Of a stretch of 64,000 bases of DNA, positions 27,702 through 38,973 are shown piece after piece; the stretch's first letter is position 1, and each line of letters starts with the position of its first letter. The notes below the pieces were generated by a model. The model was not told the DNA's origin. It searched no databases and saw only the letters and a program-made list of their open reading frames with translations. Both the position numbers and the translations under genes were made by a program. The DNA comes from an uncultured Cellvibrio sp. (GTDB taxonomy: Bacteria; Pseudomonadota; Gammaproteobacteria; Pseudomonadales; Cellvibrionaceae), in assembly GCA_946480695.1 (NCBI GenBank), contig CAMLKG010000021.1:7087-71086 (forward strand), read 5' to 3'.

Positions 27702-28310
27702 TTAGAGTGAGATACCGCCAAAAGACATAAAGCCCAATGACATCAATCCCACTGTGATAAAGGTAATACCTAAGCCACGAAGACCTTCAGGTACATCAGA
27801 ATATTTCATTTTTTCCTTGATGCTCGCGAGTACAACAATGGCAATCGCCCAACCCACACCGGAACCAAGACCATAAATCACGCTTTCAGTGAAATGGTAA
27901 TCACGCTCAACCATAAATAATGAGCCCGCCATAATCACACAATTCACCGTAATCAATGGTAAGAACACTCCCAACGCGTTATAGAGCGCAGGCATGTACT
28001 TATCCATTACGATTTCCATGATTTGTACAATCGCAGCGATTACACCAATAAATGAAATAAAGCTGAGGAATGTCAGGTCAACACCGGTTACTCCGGCCCA
28101 TGCGAGGGCATCTTCTTTTAACAGGTATGTCAAAATCAGATTATTGGCAGGGACAGTTAAGGTTTGTACAACAATTACTGCGATACCCAAACCAATGGCA
28201 GCATTGATTTTTTTGGACATTGCCATAAAAGAACACATACCCAAAAAGAACGCCAATGCCATGTTTTCAATAAATACAGAGCGAACAAAAAGACCGAGTA
28301 AATGTTCCAT
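27702..28310 (-). CDS. nqrE: Na+-translocating NADH:quinone reductase subunit E
   Basis: 202 residues, an almost wholly hydrophobic protein with six membrane segments, homologous to NqrD and RnfA. The first segment contains [13 protein letters not shown] with the conserved Cys, and [10 protein letters not shown] carries the second; these cysteines help hold the intramembrane iron or Fe-S centre shared with NqrD. The ATG overlaps the nqrD stop by one base (TAATG). Confidence 0.96.
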   Translation of the reverse strand: MEHLLGLFVRSVFIENMALAFFLGMCSFMAMSKKINAAIGLGIAVIVVQTLTVPANNLILTYLLKEDALAWAGVTGVDLTFLSFISFIGVIAAIVQIMEIVMDKYMPALYNALGVFLPLITVNCVIMAGSLFMVERDYHFTESVIYGLGSGVGWAIAIVVLASIKEKMKYSDVPEGLRGLGITFITVGLMSLGFMSFGGISL

Positions 28311-28978
28311 TATGCGATCTCCTGCGTAGTCACAGTGTTTGGTGAAATTTTGAAATCAGCTTTCTCAACCTGATTCTTCTTCCAGCTACGCATACCCCAG
28401 ATAATCAAACCAATAATGAAGAATGCGCTGGGAGGCAGCAACATCAGGCCGTTAGGTATATACCAACCACCATCGTTAGCGACTGGAAGAACCTGGATAC
28501 CGAACCATTTACCCGCACCTAAAATCTCACGGAAAGTAGCGATTACGATCAGTAAAACCGAATAACCCAAACCATGGCCAATACCATCAAGGAAGCTGGG
28601 AACGGGTGGATTCTTAAGTGCAAAAGCTTCTGTCCGACCCATTACAATGCAATTGGTAATAATCAATCCAACAAATACTGAAAGCTGCTTACTAATATCA
28701 TAAGCAACAGCTTTTAATACTTGGTCAACCACAATCACCAATGCAGAGATAATAATCATCTGGGCGATAATACGAACACTATTAGGCAAATAGTTACGCA
28801 CCAACGACACAAAGAAGTTGGAGAAAGCAGACACTAAAGTCAGACCAATCGCCATTACCAGACTCACCTTCACACTTGAGGTTACAGCGAGTGCGGAACA
28901 GATCCCGAGGATTTGAAGAATCACCGGGTTATTTTCAAAAATCGGTTTTGTAAGCAGATCTTTCGTTTTAACACTCAT
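28310..28978 (-). CDS. nqrD: Na+-translocating NADH:quinone reductase subunit D
   Basis: 222 residues, a polytopic membrane subunit paired with NqrE in inverted topology. [13 protein letters not shown] and [13 protein letters not shown] carry the conserved cysteines of the family. It begins two bases after the nqrC stop and ends overlapping nqrE, so the operon is tightly coupled. Confidence 0.96.
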   Translation of the reverse strand: MSVKTKDLLTKPIFENNPVILQILGICSALAVTSSVKVSLVMAIGLTLVSAFSNFFVSLVRNYLPNSVRIIAQMIIISALVIVVDQVLKAVAYDISKQLSVFVGLIITNCIVMGRTEAFALKNPPVPSFLDGIGHGLGYSVLLIVIATFREILGAGKWFGIQVLPVANDGGWYIPNGLMLLPPSAFFIIGLIIWGMRSWKKNQVEKADFKISPNTVTTQEIA

Positions 28979-28980
28979 GA

Positions 28981-29760
28981 TTATGCCTCTCCGTTTTTCA
29001 GATTAGTGAGGAAAGGTTTAAAACCGCTATCACCCATCCAGTACTTGACCAAATTATCGACACCTTTGCTTGTCAGGGTAGCTCCGGCCAGGCCGTCAAC
29101 TTTGTATTCGGCATCAGCCGTCGCAGCGTCAACATGGCCTTTAATCACATTAACTTTCACTTCCCCTGACTCTGAATAAATTTTCTTACCCAACCAAATC
29201 GATTTCCATTTCGGGTTATCCACTTCGCCACCAAGGCCCGGGGTTTCAGCGTGCGAATAGAAGCCGAACCCAAGGACGGTATTAAAGTCTTTATCCAATG
29301 CAATAAAACCGGACATAGTGGACCATAACCCTTTGCCACGCACGGGAAGAATGACGCGGCTCAAATTGCCAGCCTCATCATTCACCAAAAATACCTTGGC
29401 GTATTTTTCACGGGTTATCAGTTTTGCGATGTCTTCTTCCGGATTGAGTTGATCGAACATGCCCGGCTTTTTGGCAGAGGCGGTTTGGTCAAATCTTTCA
29501 ACATCAGTGACAGCATCAGTAAATTTACCGGTCGCCAGATCCACGATTTTCACCTGGATTTTTTCAAACTGGGCCTCAACCGAAACACCTTCCTGATACA
29601 TGCCAGCCACACTCAAGACGTTCTTTTTGAAGTCGAGCGCTTTATTTTCTACCTGGTGCGGTCTCAACATAACGGCAGAACCGGCAACCAGAACAGACGC
29701 CACCAGGCACATAACTAATGTGACAGTGATGGTGTATTTTGCGGTTTGTTGTCTAGACAC
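28981..29760 (-). CDS. nqrC: Na+-translocating NADH:quinone reductase subunit C
   Basis: 259 residues, with one membrane segment (about 9-32) and a large periplasmic FMN-binding domain. FMN is linked through phosphoester to the second Thr of GATLTS near residue 235, a modification made by ApbE. I choose GTG 29760 as start ([11 protein letters not shown]) because GGAG stands at the right distance and the length then matches the family. The open frame extends to 29829 inside nqrB but without support. The GTG overlaps the nqrB end by 8 bases. Confidence 0.94.
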   Translation of the reverse strand: MSRQQTAKYTITVTLVMCLVASVLVAGSAVMLRPHQVENKALDFKKNVLSVAGMYQEGVSVEAQFEKIQVKIVDLATGKFTDAVTDVERFDQTASAKKPGMFDQLNPEEDIAKLITREKYAKVFLVNDEAGNLSRVILPVRGKGLWSTMSGFIALDKDFNTVLGFGFYSHAETPGLGGEVDNPKWKSIWLGKKIYSESGEVKVNVIKGHVDAATADAEYKVDGLAGATLTSKGVDNLVKYWMGDSGFKPFLTNLKNGEA

Positions 29761-30958
29761 GAGCCAGTCTCCGTTTGATATTGGATTGAACGACGAAGTA
29801 GTCGATGGTCGGGGCGAACATGTTGGCAAACAGGATTGCCAACATCATGCCTTCGGGATACGCCGGGTTAACCACGCGAATGGTAATGACCATAAAGCCG
29901 ATGAGCGCACCGAAAATCCACTTGCCCGTATCCGTCATGGAGGCGGAAACCGGATCCGTTGCCATAAAGAACAAACCAAAGGCATAGCCGCCCAATACGA
30001 AGTGCCACCAGAACGGCATTTCAAACATCGGGTTTTTACTGTCGGCACCCAGCCAGTTGTAAAGCAACACAGTGAGGACAGTACCGATAAGGGTGCCCAA
30101 CACGATGCGTGTTGATGCGATTCCCATGACCAACAACACAATACCGCCGATCATAATTGCCAGTGTCGAGGTTTCCCCAATGGAACCCTGCTCAAAACCG
30201 AGGAATGAATCCATCCAGGTGATTTGGCTGGAAAGCGCATCCATCCCGCTTTGCGCAGCGATTGACAGTGCGGTCGCACCGGAATAACCATCAACAGCAG
30301 TCCAAACCGCATCACCGGAAATATCAGCTGGGTAGGCAAAAAACAAAAACGCACGGCCGGTTAACGCCGGGTTCAAAAAGTTTTTGCCGGTGCCACCAAA
30401 TACTTCCTTACCGATCACAACGCCGAAGCTGATACCGAGGGCGGCTTGCCACAAGGGCAAATCAGGTGGGCAAATCAGTGCGAAGAGGATAGAGGTAACA
30501 AAGAAACCTTCGTTAACCTCGTGGCCGCGAACCATGGCAAACATGACCTCCCAGAAGCCGCCCACAATAAATACAGTGGCGTAAATAGGAAGGAAGTAAG
30601 CAGCACCGAGTACAAAGTTATCCCAGACACTATTGGGATCATGGCCGGCAAACCAGCTCACCAGCACGCCGTGCCAGTCATTAAGACCGGTCGCACCGGT
30701 AGCAGCCAGGATGGTATTAGCCTGCAAACCCACGTTGTACATTCCGAAAAACATCGCCGGGAATGCACACAACCATACGGTGATCATGATGCGCTTCAGG
30801 TCAATGCCGTCACGCACATGCGAGGTTGACTTGGTAACGTCTGCCGGCTTGTAAAAAACGGTGTCCACCGCTTCATAAAGCGCATACCATTTTTCGTATT
30901 TACCGCCTTTGTGGAAATGCGGCTCCATATCGTCGAGCAATTTTCTCAGACTCATCAT
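29753..30958 (-). CDS. nqrB: Na+-translocating NADH:quinone reductase subunit B
   Basis: 401 residues, a polytopic subunit with about ten membrane segments that carries covalent FMN on Thr in [10 protein letters not shown] near residue 223, plus riboflavin. The N-terminal cytoplasmic arm ([16 protein letters not shown]) is characteristic. The start is one of two consecutive ATGs directly after the nqrA stop. Confidence 0.96.
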   Translation of the reverse strand: MMSLRKLLDDMEPHFHKGGKYEKWYALYEAVDTVFYKPADVTKSTSHVRDGIDLKRIMITVWLCAFPAMFFGMYNVGLQANTILAATGATGLNDWHGVLVSWFAGHDPNSVWDNFVLGAAYFLPIYATVFIVGGFWEVMFAMVRGHEVNEGFFVTSILFALICPPDLPLWQAALGISFGVVIGKEVFGGTGKNFLNPALTGRAFLFFAYPADISGDAVWTAVDGYSGATALSIAAQSGMDALSSQITWMDSFLGFEQGSIGETSTLAIMIGGIVLLVMGIASTRIVLGTLIGTVLTVLLYNWLGADSKNPMFEMPFWWHFVLGGYAFGLFFMATDPVSASMTDTGKWIFGALIGFMVITIRVVNPAYPEGMMLAILFANMFAPTIDYFVVQSNIKRRLARV

Positions 30959-32881
<1,923 letters not shown>

Positions 32882-35800
32882 ATGTTGAATTCGCTAACAG
32901 CACCACCAGTTTCAAATCGCCCGGGCAACCGCCAATATTGGGGCACACTGCACGGATCGGCCCAATCCCTTGCCATTGCCAATGCGGCGCGGGCTTATAA
33001 AGGGTTAAGCCTGGTAATCACCGCAGATACCAGCACCGCAATCAGGCTCGAAACCGAGCTGGCTTTTTTTGCCAGCAGCGGTGAAGCCCTTCCCGTCCTG
33101 CAATTGGCGGATTGGGAAACCCTGCCCTACGACACCATTTCACCGCACCAGGACATTATCTCCGAGCGCCTGCGCACGCTTTACCAGTTACCCTCGGTAA
33201 AACAAGGAATATTGGTAGTACCAGTAACTACCCTGCTGCAACGCTTGATGCCCCAGTCCTACCTTATCGGCAACAGTTTGATGGTATCGGTGGGTGAGCA
33301 AATCGACACCAACCAGTTACGCCAAAACCTGGAACGCGCGGGTTATCGTTGCGTGGATACGGTGTACGAACACGGTGAATTTGCCGTACGCGGTTCGCTG
33401 ATGGATATTTTTCCCATGGGCAGTGACTTGCCCTATCGGATTGATTTATTCGACGACGAAATTGAAAGCCTGCGCACCTTCGATCCGGAAACCCAATTAA
33501 CTATCGATAAGGTTGAGAAAATCCAGCTATTACCGGCGAAGGAATTCCCGCTCAATAAAACCGGCATTAATTTATTCAAGCAGCAATGGCTGGAGCGTTT
33601 TGATGTAAACCACAAAGCTTGCCCGGTATTCCAGGATATAAGCGCAGGCATTTCGCCACCGGGTATCGAATATTACTTGCCGTTGTTCTTTGAGGCCTGT
33701 AGCACGCTGTTTGATTATTTACCCCAAAATACCCAGGTTTACGCGCTGGGTGATATTGAAAAATCCGCTGAAAATTTCTGGGTAGAATTACTGCGCCGCT
33801 ATGAAAGCCGCCGCGTGGACCCTTTGCGTCCATTGCTGGCACCGCGCGATATTTACCTCGCCATTGATGAACTCTTTGGCCATTTGAAAAATTATTGCCG
33901 CACCTTTGTCGGTTCAGCACCGCTGGATATTAAAGAAGGCAACGTTAATTTCGCTACTGAAGCAACGCCATCATTACCTATTCGCGCACAAACGGACAAT
34001 CCGCTCGCCGCAATCCATGCATTTTTAATGGAGTTCAACGGGCGCGTTCTATTTTGCGCTGAATCTGCCGGACGCCGCGAAACCCTGCTGGAATTATTGG
34101 GTCGGATTCGTATTCGTCCCACCACCGTGGAAACCTGGGAAGAGTTCCTGGCGAGCAATGAAAAAATTGCGATTACTGTTGCCGCTTTGGAACAAGGCTT
34201 ATTGCAAGCCGAACCCAGGCTCGCCTTAATTGCCGAATCGCAATTATTCGGCGAACGTATCCAACAGCAACGTCGCCGCCAAAAAACGCAAGACAACGCC
34301 GATATGGTGGTGAAAAACCTGACCGAATTAAAAATCGGCGCTGCGGTGGTGCATATTGATCACGGCGTGGGCCGCTACCGCGGCCTCGAAACCATTACCA
34401 TCGATAACCAGACCAATGAATTTTTAACCCTGGAATATGCTGACGAAGCCAAGCTCTACGTTCCGGTTACCAACCTGCACCTGATCAGCCGTTACAGCGG
34501 TGCAGAAGATGATTTGGCACCTTTGCATAGGCTCGGCAGTGAATCCTGGCAAAAAGCGCGAAAAAAAGCCGCTGAACAAATTCGCGATACAGCCGCTGAA
34601 TTACTGGAAGTTTACGCGCGCCGCGCGGCACGCAGGGGGTTTGCATTTCCCGATCCGAAAACAGCTTATGAAGCTTTTTCTGCAAGTTTTCCCTTTGAGG
34701 AAACGCCCGACCAGCAACGAGCAATTGAATCAGTGATCAGCGATATGCTTTCACCCAAACCTATGGATCGCCTGGTGTGTGGTGACGTTGGTTTCGGTAA
34801 AACCGAAGTCGCCATGCGCGCTGCATTTGTCGCGAGCCACGGTGGCAAACAAGTGGCAATACTCGCCCCAACTACCCTGCTTGCACAGCAACACTACGAG
34901 TCCTTAAAAGATCGCTTCGCCGAATGGCCCATTACCATTGAAGTACTTTCACGTTTCCGTACCACCAGGGAAGTGAACCAGGTATTGGAACGCATAGCGG
35001 AAGGCAAAGTGGATATAGTGGTCGGCACACACAAATTATTGCAGCCGGACATCAAATTCAAGAACCTCGGCTTGTTAATTATTGATGAAGAACATCGCTT
35101 TGGTGTACGCCAGAAAGAACAAATCAAAGCCATGCGTTCGGAGATCGATATCCTCACATTAACTGCTACACCTATCCCACGCACATTGAATATGTCCATG
35201 GCGGGCATTCGCGATTTATCAATTATCGCGACGCCGCCCGCGCGACGCCTTTCGGTGAAAACCTTTGTACGCACATATGATGAAGCCACAATTAAAGAAG
35301 CAATCCTGCGCGAAATTTTGCGCGGCGGCCAAGTGTATTATTTGCACAATGAAGTGGACACCATTGAAAAAACCGCGCGTGAATTGCAGGAATTAATCCC
35401 GGAATCCCGCATTGCGGTTGGCCACGGCCAAATGCGCGAACGCGACCTGGAACGGGTCATGAGCGATTTTTATCACAAACGTTTCAACATCATGGTATGT
35501 ACTACCATTATCGAAACCGGTATTGATATTCCGAGTGCCAACACCATCATTATCAATCGCGCCGATAAATTCGGCCTCGCGCAGCTACATCAATTACGTG
35601 GCCGCGTTGGCCGTTCGCATCACCAGGCTTACGCTTACCTGTTAACGCCGGATCGTCGCAGCATGACTGACGATGCGGTAAAACGCCTGGAAGCAATCAG
35701 CGCGGCGGAAGACCTGGGTGCCGGTTTTACCCTGGCGACTTACGATATGGAAATCCGTGGCGCCGGCGAATTGTTGGGTGAGGAACAGAGCGGGCAAATC

Positions 35801-36340
35801 CAGACCATTGGTTTCTCGCTTTATATGGATATGCTTGACCGCGCGGTAAAAGCTATTCGCCAGGGCAAGCAGGCAGATTTGGAAAAAGCCCTAAGCGAAG
35901 CCATAGAAATTAACCTGCGTATCCCCGCATTGATTCCATCGGATTACCTACCGGACGTGCATACGCGCCTGGTGATGTACAAGCGCCTGGCAAACGCGCA
36001 AAGTGAAGAAGCATTACGCGATTTACAAGTGGAGATGATTGACCGTTTTGGTTTGTTGCCAGAGGCAATAAAAAATTTATTCCGTGTTACACAAATCAAA
36101 ATTCGCGCCGAAGCGATTGGTATTACCAAACTGGAAGCCAACAACCGTGGTGGCAAGGTGGAATTTGCCAGCGATACCAAGGTAGATCCCCTGCAAATTG
36201 TAAAACTGGTACAAAGCCAACCGCGTATTTATAAATTGGAAGGGGCAAACCAACTAAAATTTTCCATGGATTTGGAAGCAACTGAAAAACGTATTCAAGC
36301 GGTGATTGATTTACTGGAATACCTCACACCCAAACATTAA
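32882..36340 (+). CDS. mfd: Transcription-repair coupling factor Mfd
   Basis: 1152 residues. It removes RNA polymerase stalled at lesions and recruits UvrA. The UvrB-like N-terminal module (WETLPYDTISPHQDIISERL) is followed by the polymerase-interaction domain (GAAVVHIDHGVGRYRGLE), then a RecG-like helicase motor with Walker A CGDVGFGKTEVAMRA, DEEH box and TATPIPRTLNMSM. Next come TRG motif sequence near ETGIDIPSANT and the TRCF C-terminal domain. ATG 32882 gives a length close to E. coli Mfd (1148). The frame is open further upstream to 32771, but that sequence does not look like Mfd. Confidence 0.96.
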   Translation: MLNSLTAPPVSNRPGNRQYWGTLHGSAQSLAIANAARAYKGLSLVITADTSTAIRLETELAFFASSGEALPVLQLADWETLPYDTISPHQDIISERLRTLYQLPSVKQGILVVPVTTLLQRLMPQSYLIGNSLMVSVGEQIDTNQLRQNLERAGYRCVDTVYEHGEFAVRGSLMDIFPMGSDLPYRIDLFDDEIESLRTFDPETQLTIDKVEKIQLLPAKEFPLNKTGINLFKQQWLERFDVNHKACPVFQDISAGISPPGIEYYLPLFFEACSTLFDYLPQNTQVYALGDIEKSAENFWVELLRRYESRRVDPLRPLLAPRDIYLAIDELFGHLKNYCRTFVGSAPLDIKEGNVNFATEATPSLPIRAQTDNPLAAIHAFLMEFNGRVLFCAESAGRRETLLELLGRIRIRPTTVETWEEFLASNEKIAITVAALEQGLLQAEPRLALIAESQLFGERIQQQRRRQKTQDNADMVVKNLTELKIGAAVVHIDHGVGRYRGLETITIDNQTNEFLTLEYADEAKLYVPVTNLHLISRYSGAEDDLAPLHRLGSESWQKARKKAAEQIRDTAAELLEVYARRAARRGFAFPDPKTAYEAFSASFPFEETPDQQRAIESVISDMLSPKPMDRLVCGDVGFGKTEVAMRAAFVASHGGKQVAILAPTTLLAQQHYESLKDRFAEWPITIEVLSRFRTTREVNQVLERIAEGKVDIVVGTHKLLQPDIKFKNLGLLIIDEEHRFGVRQKEQIKAMRSEIDILTLTATPIPRTLNMSMAGIRDLSIIATPPARRLSVKTFVRTYDEATIKEAILREILRGGQVYYLHNEVDTIEKTARELQELIPESRIAVGHGQMRERDLERVMSDFYHKRFNIMVCTTIIETGIDIPSANTIIINRADKFGLAQLHQLRGRVGRSHHQAYAYLLTPDRRSMTDDAVKRLEAISAAEDLGAGFTLATYDMEIRGAGELLGEEQSGQIQTIGFSLYMDMLDRAVKAIRQGKQADLEKALSEAIEINLRIPALIPSDYLPDVHTRLVMYKRLANAQSEEALRDLQVEMIDRFGLLPEAIKNLFRVTQIKIRAEAIGITKLEANNRGGKVEFASDTKVDPLQIVKLVQSQPRIYKLEGANQLKFSMDLEATEKRIQAVIDLLEYLTPKH

Positions 36341-36369
36341 TGGTTAACTCTGATTCATCGGGATTATTT

Positions 36370-37245
36370 ATGAAAATTCTTTCGCGCTTATCGTGTACCG
36401 CGATTGCTACCCTGTTCGTCGCCACAACAGCATCGGCGCAACTATCGAAACCCAACCATGAGGGCTGGTATCAGGTTGAGCTAATTGTGTTCGCACGTAA
36501 AGATGATTCGGGGCAAGAACATTGGCCAAGCAATATCAAATTGCGTTACCCCGGTGATTGGGTGGAATTAAAGGATCCTGATGCGGTGGTTAGCCACGAT
36601 GGAACTAATGACTTGCCTGCAACGGCTGTTGATTTGACTAAAGAAGCATTTTATCGGTTGCCAGCCACTGATCGGCAATTAAATGCCCAAGCAAAAAAAC
36701 TCCAACAAAATCCGCGTTTTGAACTCTTATTCCATCAAGCCTGGCGACAAATTATCACTAATAAAAAATCATCCAAGGCAATTTTAATTAACGGCGGCCG
36801 GCAATATGGGCAACATCAAACACTGGAAGGCAGCATTCGCTTAAGTGTGGCAACCTACCTGGAGCTGCAAACCAACCTCTGGTATTCCCAGTTTGATTTG
36901 AACGTAGGCCAGGAGGTTACTCGCCAATGGCCGGCAATCCCATTGAGCCCTAATTACATCCATGCAAATACGGGCAACCTTTCGCTGGACTCAGACCTGG
37001 AACTGGATCAGGCACTGGCCGCTGAAAACCAGCAGTGGGCCAGCGGCACGTTTAATCAAACTGATGAGATGGCGGCAACGGGAAATACTGCATCTGAATA
37101 TGTAACCCGCCAAATTATTTTATTGCAACAGGAGCGGGACATGCGCAGCGGTGAAGTACATTACCTGGATCATCCTGTGCTTGCGCTACTGATTCAAGTA
37201 ACGCCTTATACATCGCCGCCAACAAACACCTCACCGGTAAATTAA
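36370..37245 (+). CDS. csiV: CsiV-family exported protein
   Basis: 291 residues with a signal peptide (MKILSRLSCTAIATLFVATTA, cleavage likely after SAQ). Mature parts WYQVELIVFARKD and the C-terminal SGEVHYLDHPVLALLIQVTPY match the CsiV family, described as a periplasmic peptidoglycan-associated protein next to mfd in pseudomonads. ATG 36370 with upstream GGGA is preferred over ATG 36340, which overlaps the mfd stop. Role in the cell is poorly defined. Confidence 0.85.
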   Translation: MKILSRLSCTAIATLFVATTASAQLSKPNHEGWYQVELIVFARKDDSGQEHWPSNIKLRYPGDWVELKDPDAVVSHDGTNDLPATAVDLTKEAFYRLPATDRQLNAQAKKLQQNPRFELLFHQAWRQIITNKKSSKAILINGGRQYGQHQTLEGSIRLSVATYLELQTNLWYSQFDLNVGQEVTRQWPAIPLSPNYIHANTGNLSLDSDLELDQALAAENQQWASGTFNQTDEMAATGNTASEYVTRQIILLQQERDMRSGEVHYLDHPVLALLIQVTPYTSPPTNTSPVN

Positions 37246-37256
37246 ATGATAAAAAT

Positions 37257-37283
37257 AAAAACCCCGGATAAGCCGGGGTTTTT
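37257..37283. terminator. Bidirectional terminator csiV / cold-shock gene
   Basis: Perfect arms of 11 bases, AAAAACCCCGG and CCGGGGTTTTT, with a 5-base loop. It ends convergent transcripts from both sides. Confidence 0.92.
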
Positions 37284-37301
37284 ATTTTTATCAAGAAAAT
37301 T

Positions 37302-37517
37302 CTAGCCTAGCAAAACTACATCTTCCGCCTGTAAGCCTTTATCCCCTTTCTGCAACTGAAATTCAACGTTTTGACCTTCAGTCAATGAGCGGTAACCTTC
37401 CGCACGGATATTCCGGTAATGTACGAAAATATCCTCGCCTCCTTCTCCTCTGGTTATAAAGCCATATCCACGCACGTTATTAAACCATTTAACAGTGCCA
37501 ATCTCACGATCTGCCAT
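37302..37517 (-). CDS. Cold-shock domain protein
   Basis: 71 residues, one cold-shock OB-fold that binds single-stranded RNA/DNA. KWFNNVRGYGFI (RNP1) and DIFVHYRNI (RNP2) are present, with Tyr replacing the usual Phe in both, and GPKG-like KGDKGLQAEDV near the end as in CspD-type proteins. The true start is ATG 37517, preceded by AGAGGTG; the open frame is longer upstream. The leader region carries several palindromes, in keeping with the structured 5' UTRs common in csp genes. Whether it is cold- or stationary-phase-induced cannot be told. Confidence 0.93.
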   Translation of the reverse strand: MADREIGTVKWFNNVRGYGFITRGEGGEDIFVHYRNIRAEGYRSLTEGQNVEFQLQKGDKGLQAEDVVLLG

Positions 37518-37601
37518 ATGAAACACCTCTACAGCCTTGATGCTTATTGTTATTTGCTCGGTTTGTCTCATCCGTTGATCGCCAGCACAGCAGGCCAGCA
37601 C

Positions 37602-37853
37602 CTATCCAGAACTAACGGGAATTAGGCGTTAGAACCCGATTACCCGAGTTAACAGATATTAACAAAACTTGGAAATAAGAGGTGATTTTTTTGTTGCTTC
37701 TTCAACGAAATTGCATATTTTGCAAATATGAAAATAGTTTTCTTACTATTATTCATATTTGAAGCAAAGTGCTCCGCACCATAGGCTCGAAAGTTCAATT
37801 TGAATACGCGACCCTATACGTAACAGAAAAACTTGAGTATTCCCTCGCGCTAT
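37602..37853. promoter_or_regulatory. A+T-rich region with palindromes upstream of the cold-shock gene
   Basis: 252 bases without a gene. Inverted repeats seen are GTTAA/TTAAC at 37648-37663, CATATTT/AAATATG (3-base spacer) at 37714-37730, and TTCATATTTGAA at 37752-37763. They lie between the cold-shock start and the end of hpt, both on the minus strand, so they may form operator sites or leader structure for the cold-shock gene. Confidence 0.45.
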
Positions 37854-38399
37854 TTATTCTTTCCTGGCGAAAATGCCCGGCGCGTTACGCCAATAATTGT
37901 GGTAATCCATACCGAAACCAAAAACATAACGATCCGGAATATCCAAAGCGCTGTAGTTTGCAATGATCGGTGCGCGGTATCCCGCAATCCTTTTTGTCCC
38001 AAGGACGGCGATGCTGACTGACGCCGCGCCTTCAGCAAAACAATCACCAACGATCGCGTTGAGGGTAATTCCCTGATCAAGTAAATCATCGACCAATAGA
38101 ATGTGTCGATTTAACAAAGCAACTTCCGGCTTGCGTTTCCAAACCAATTGGTTGCCTTGCAATTCACCTTGATAACGCGTCGCGTGCACATAATCAACTT
38201 CCAACAGGAAATTAAGCCGGGGCAATAAAAAACCCAGCGTGGCAAGGCTTCCATTCATGACACCCAATACGAGCGGATTTTTTTTGCCCAGGTCACGCGT
38301 GATGGGAGCAACCAGTTGTTCCAACGCGTTCTCAACATCGCGCAAACTGAATAAACATTCAGCGTCGGCGTATATTTGATAGAGCTGTTCATCATTCAT
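37854..38399 (-). CDS. hpt: Hypoxanthine-guanine phosphoribosyltransferase
   Basis: 181 residues, a type I phosphoribosyltransferase for purine salvage (hypoxanthine or guanine plus PRPP). The PRPP loop HILLVDDLLDQGITL is near 100-114. LVLGVMNGSLATLGFL forms the pyrophosphate-binding strand-loop, and DYVHATRYQG is a flexible-loop region. YVFGFGMDYHNYWRN near the C-terminus matches the pseudomonad HGPRT-like group. It starts two bases after the mgsA stop, so the two are almost certainly one transcript. Confidence 0.88.
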   Translation of the reverse strand: MNDEQLYQIYADAECLFSLRDVENALEQLVAPITRDLGKKNPLVLGVMNGSLATLGFLLPRLNFLLEVDYVHATRYQGELQGNQLVWKRKPEVALLNRHILLVDDLLDQGITLNAIVGDCFAEGAASVSIAVLGTKRIAGYRAPIIANYSALDIPDRYVFGFGMDYHNYWRNAPGIFARKE

Positions 38400-38401
38400 A
38401 G

Positions 38402-38869
38402 TTATTGGCTTAGGCCCGCGCGCTTGGCAAGGTAGGCCGTGTAATCCGGCACAGAATGGGTGGATTCATTATCAAACAATGGTGATGCCACCATAAAGTC
38501 GGCAGAACTTTGATTACACGCGACCGGAATATTCCACACCGCAGCAATACGCAGTAACGCTTTTACATCCGGGTCGTGGGGCATGGGTTCAAACGGATCC
38601 CAGAAAAAAATCAGCATGTCCACCTTGCCTTCCGTAATCAGCGCACCGATTTGCTGGTCCCCCCCCAATGGGCCGGAAATTAATTTGTTAATCGGCAATC
38701 CGGTTTCTTTTTCAATGACAGTCCCGGTGGTGCCGGTTGCGTAAAGGCTATGTTTTTCCAAATCACCACAGTGCTGTTTACACCAGGCTAATAAATCCTG
38801 CTTTCTATTATCATGCGCCACCAGGGCGATAGATTTTGTCGCTGGCAAACTAATGTTTTTGTATTCCAT
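38402..38869 (-). CDS. mgsA: Methylglyoxal synthase
   Basis: 155 residues. It converts dihydroxyacetone phosphate to methylglyoxal and phosphate, a relief valve for sugar-phosphate build-up. [21 protein letters not shown] (phosphate site), [11 protein letters not shown] with the catalytic Asp, and [11 protein letters not shown] with the catalytic His are all present. ATG 38869 follows AAGG at good spacing; an upstream in-frame TTG (38875) is less likely. It is coupled with hpt downstream and separated from htpG by a terminator. Confidence 0.95.
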   Translation of the reverse strand: MEYKNISLPATKSIALVAHDNRKQDLLAWCKQHCGDLEKHSLYATGTTGTVIEKETGLPINKLISGPLGGDQQIGALITEGKVDMLIFFWDPFEPMPHDPDVKALLRIAAVWNIPVACNQSSADFMVASPLFDNESTHSVPDYTAYLAKRAGLSQ

Positions 38870-38896
38870 AAGCAAAACCTTGGCAGTCGGAAAAAG

Positions 38897-38933
38897 AAAA
38901 ATGACCTTGACTGATTATAGACAAGGTCATTTT
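38897..38933. terminator. Terminator between htpG and mgsA
   Basis: Arms AAAATGACCTTG and CAAGGTCATTTT, 12 bases each and perfect, with a 12-base loop. A T-run follows on the minus strand, so it ends htpG transcription. Confidence 0.85.
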
Positions 38934-38973
38934 GAATGGCACCCGTAACCGGGCTGGCAGGGCTTTAGCCTGG

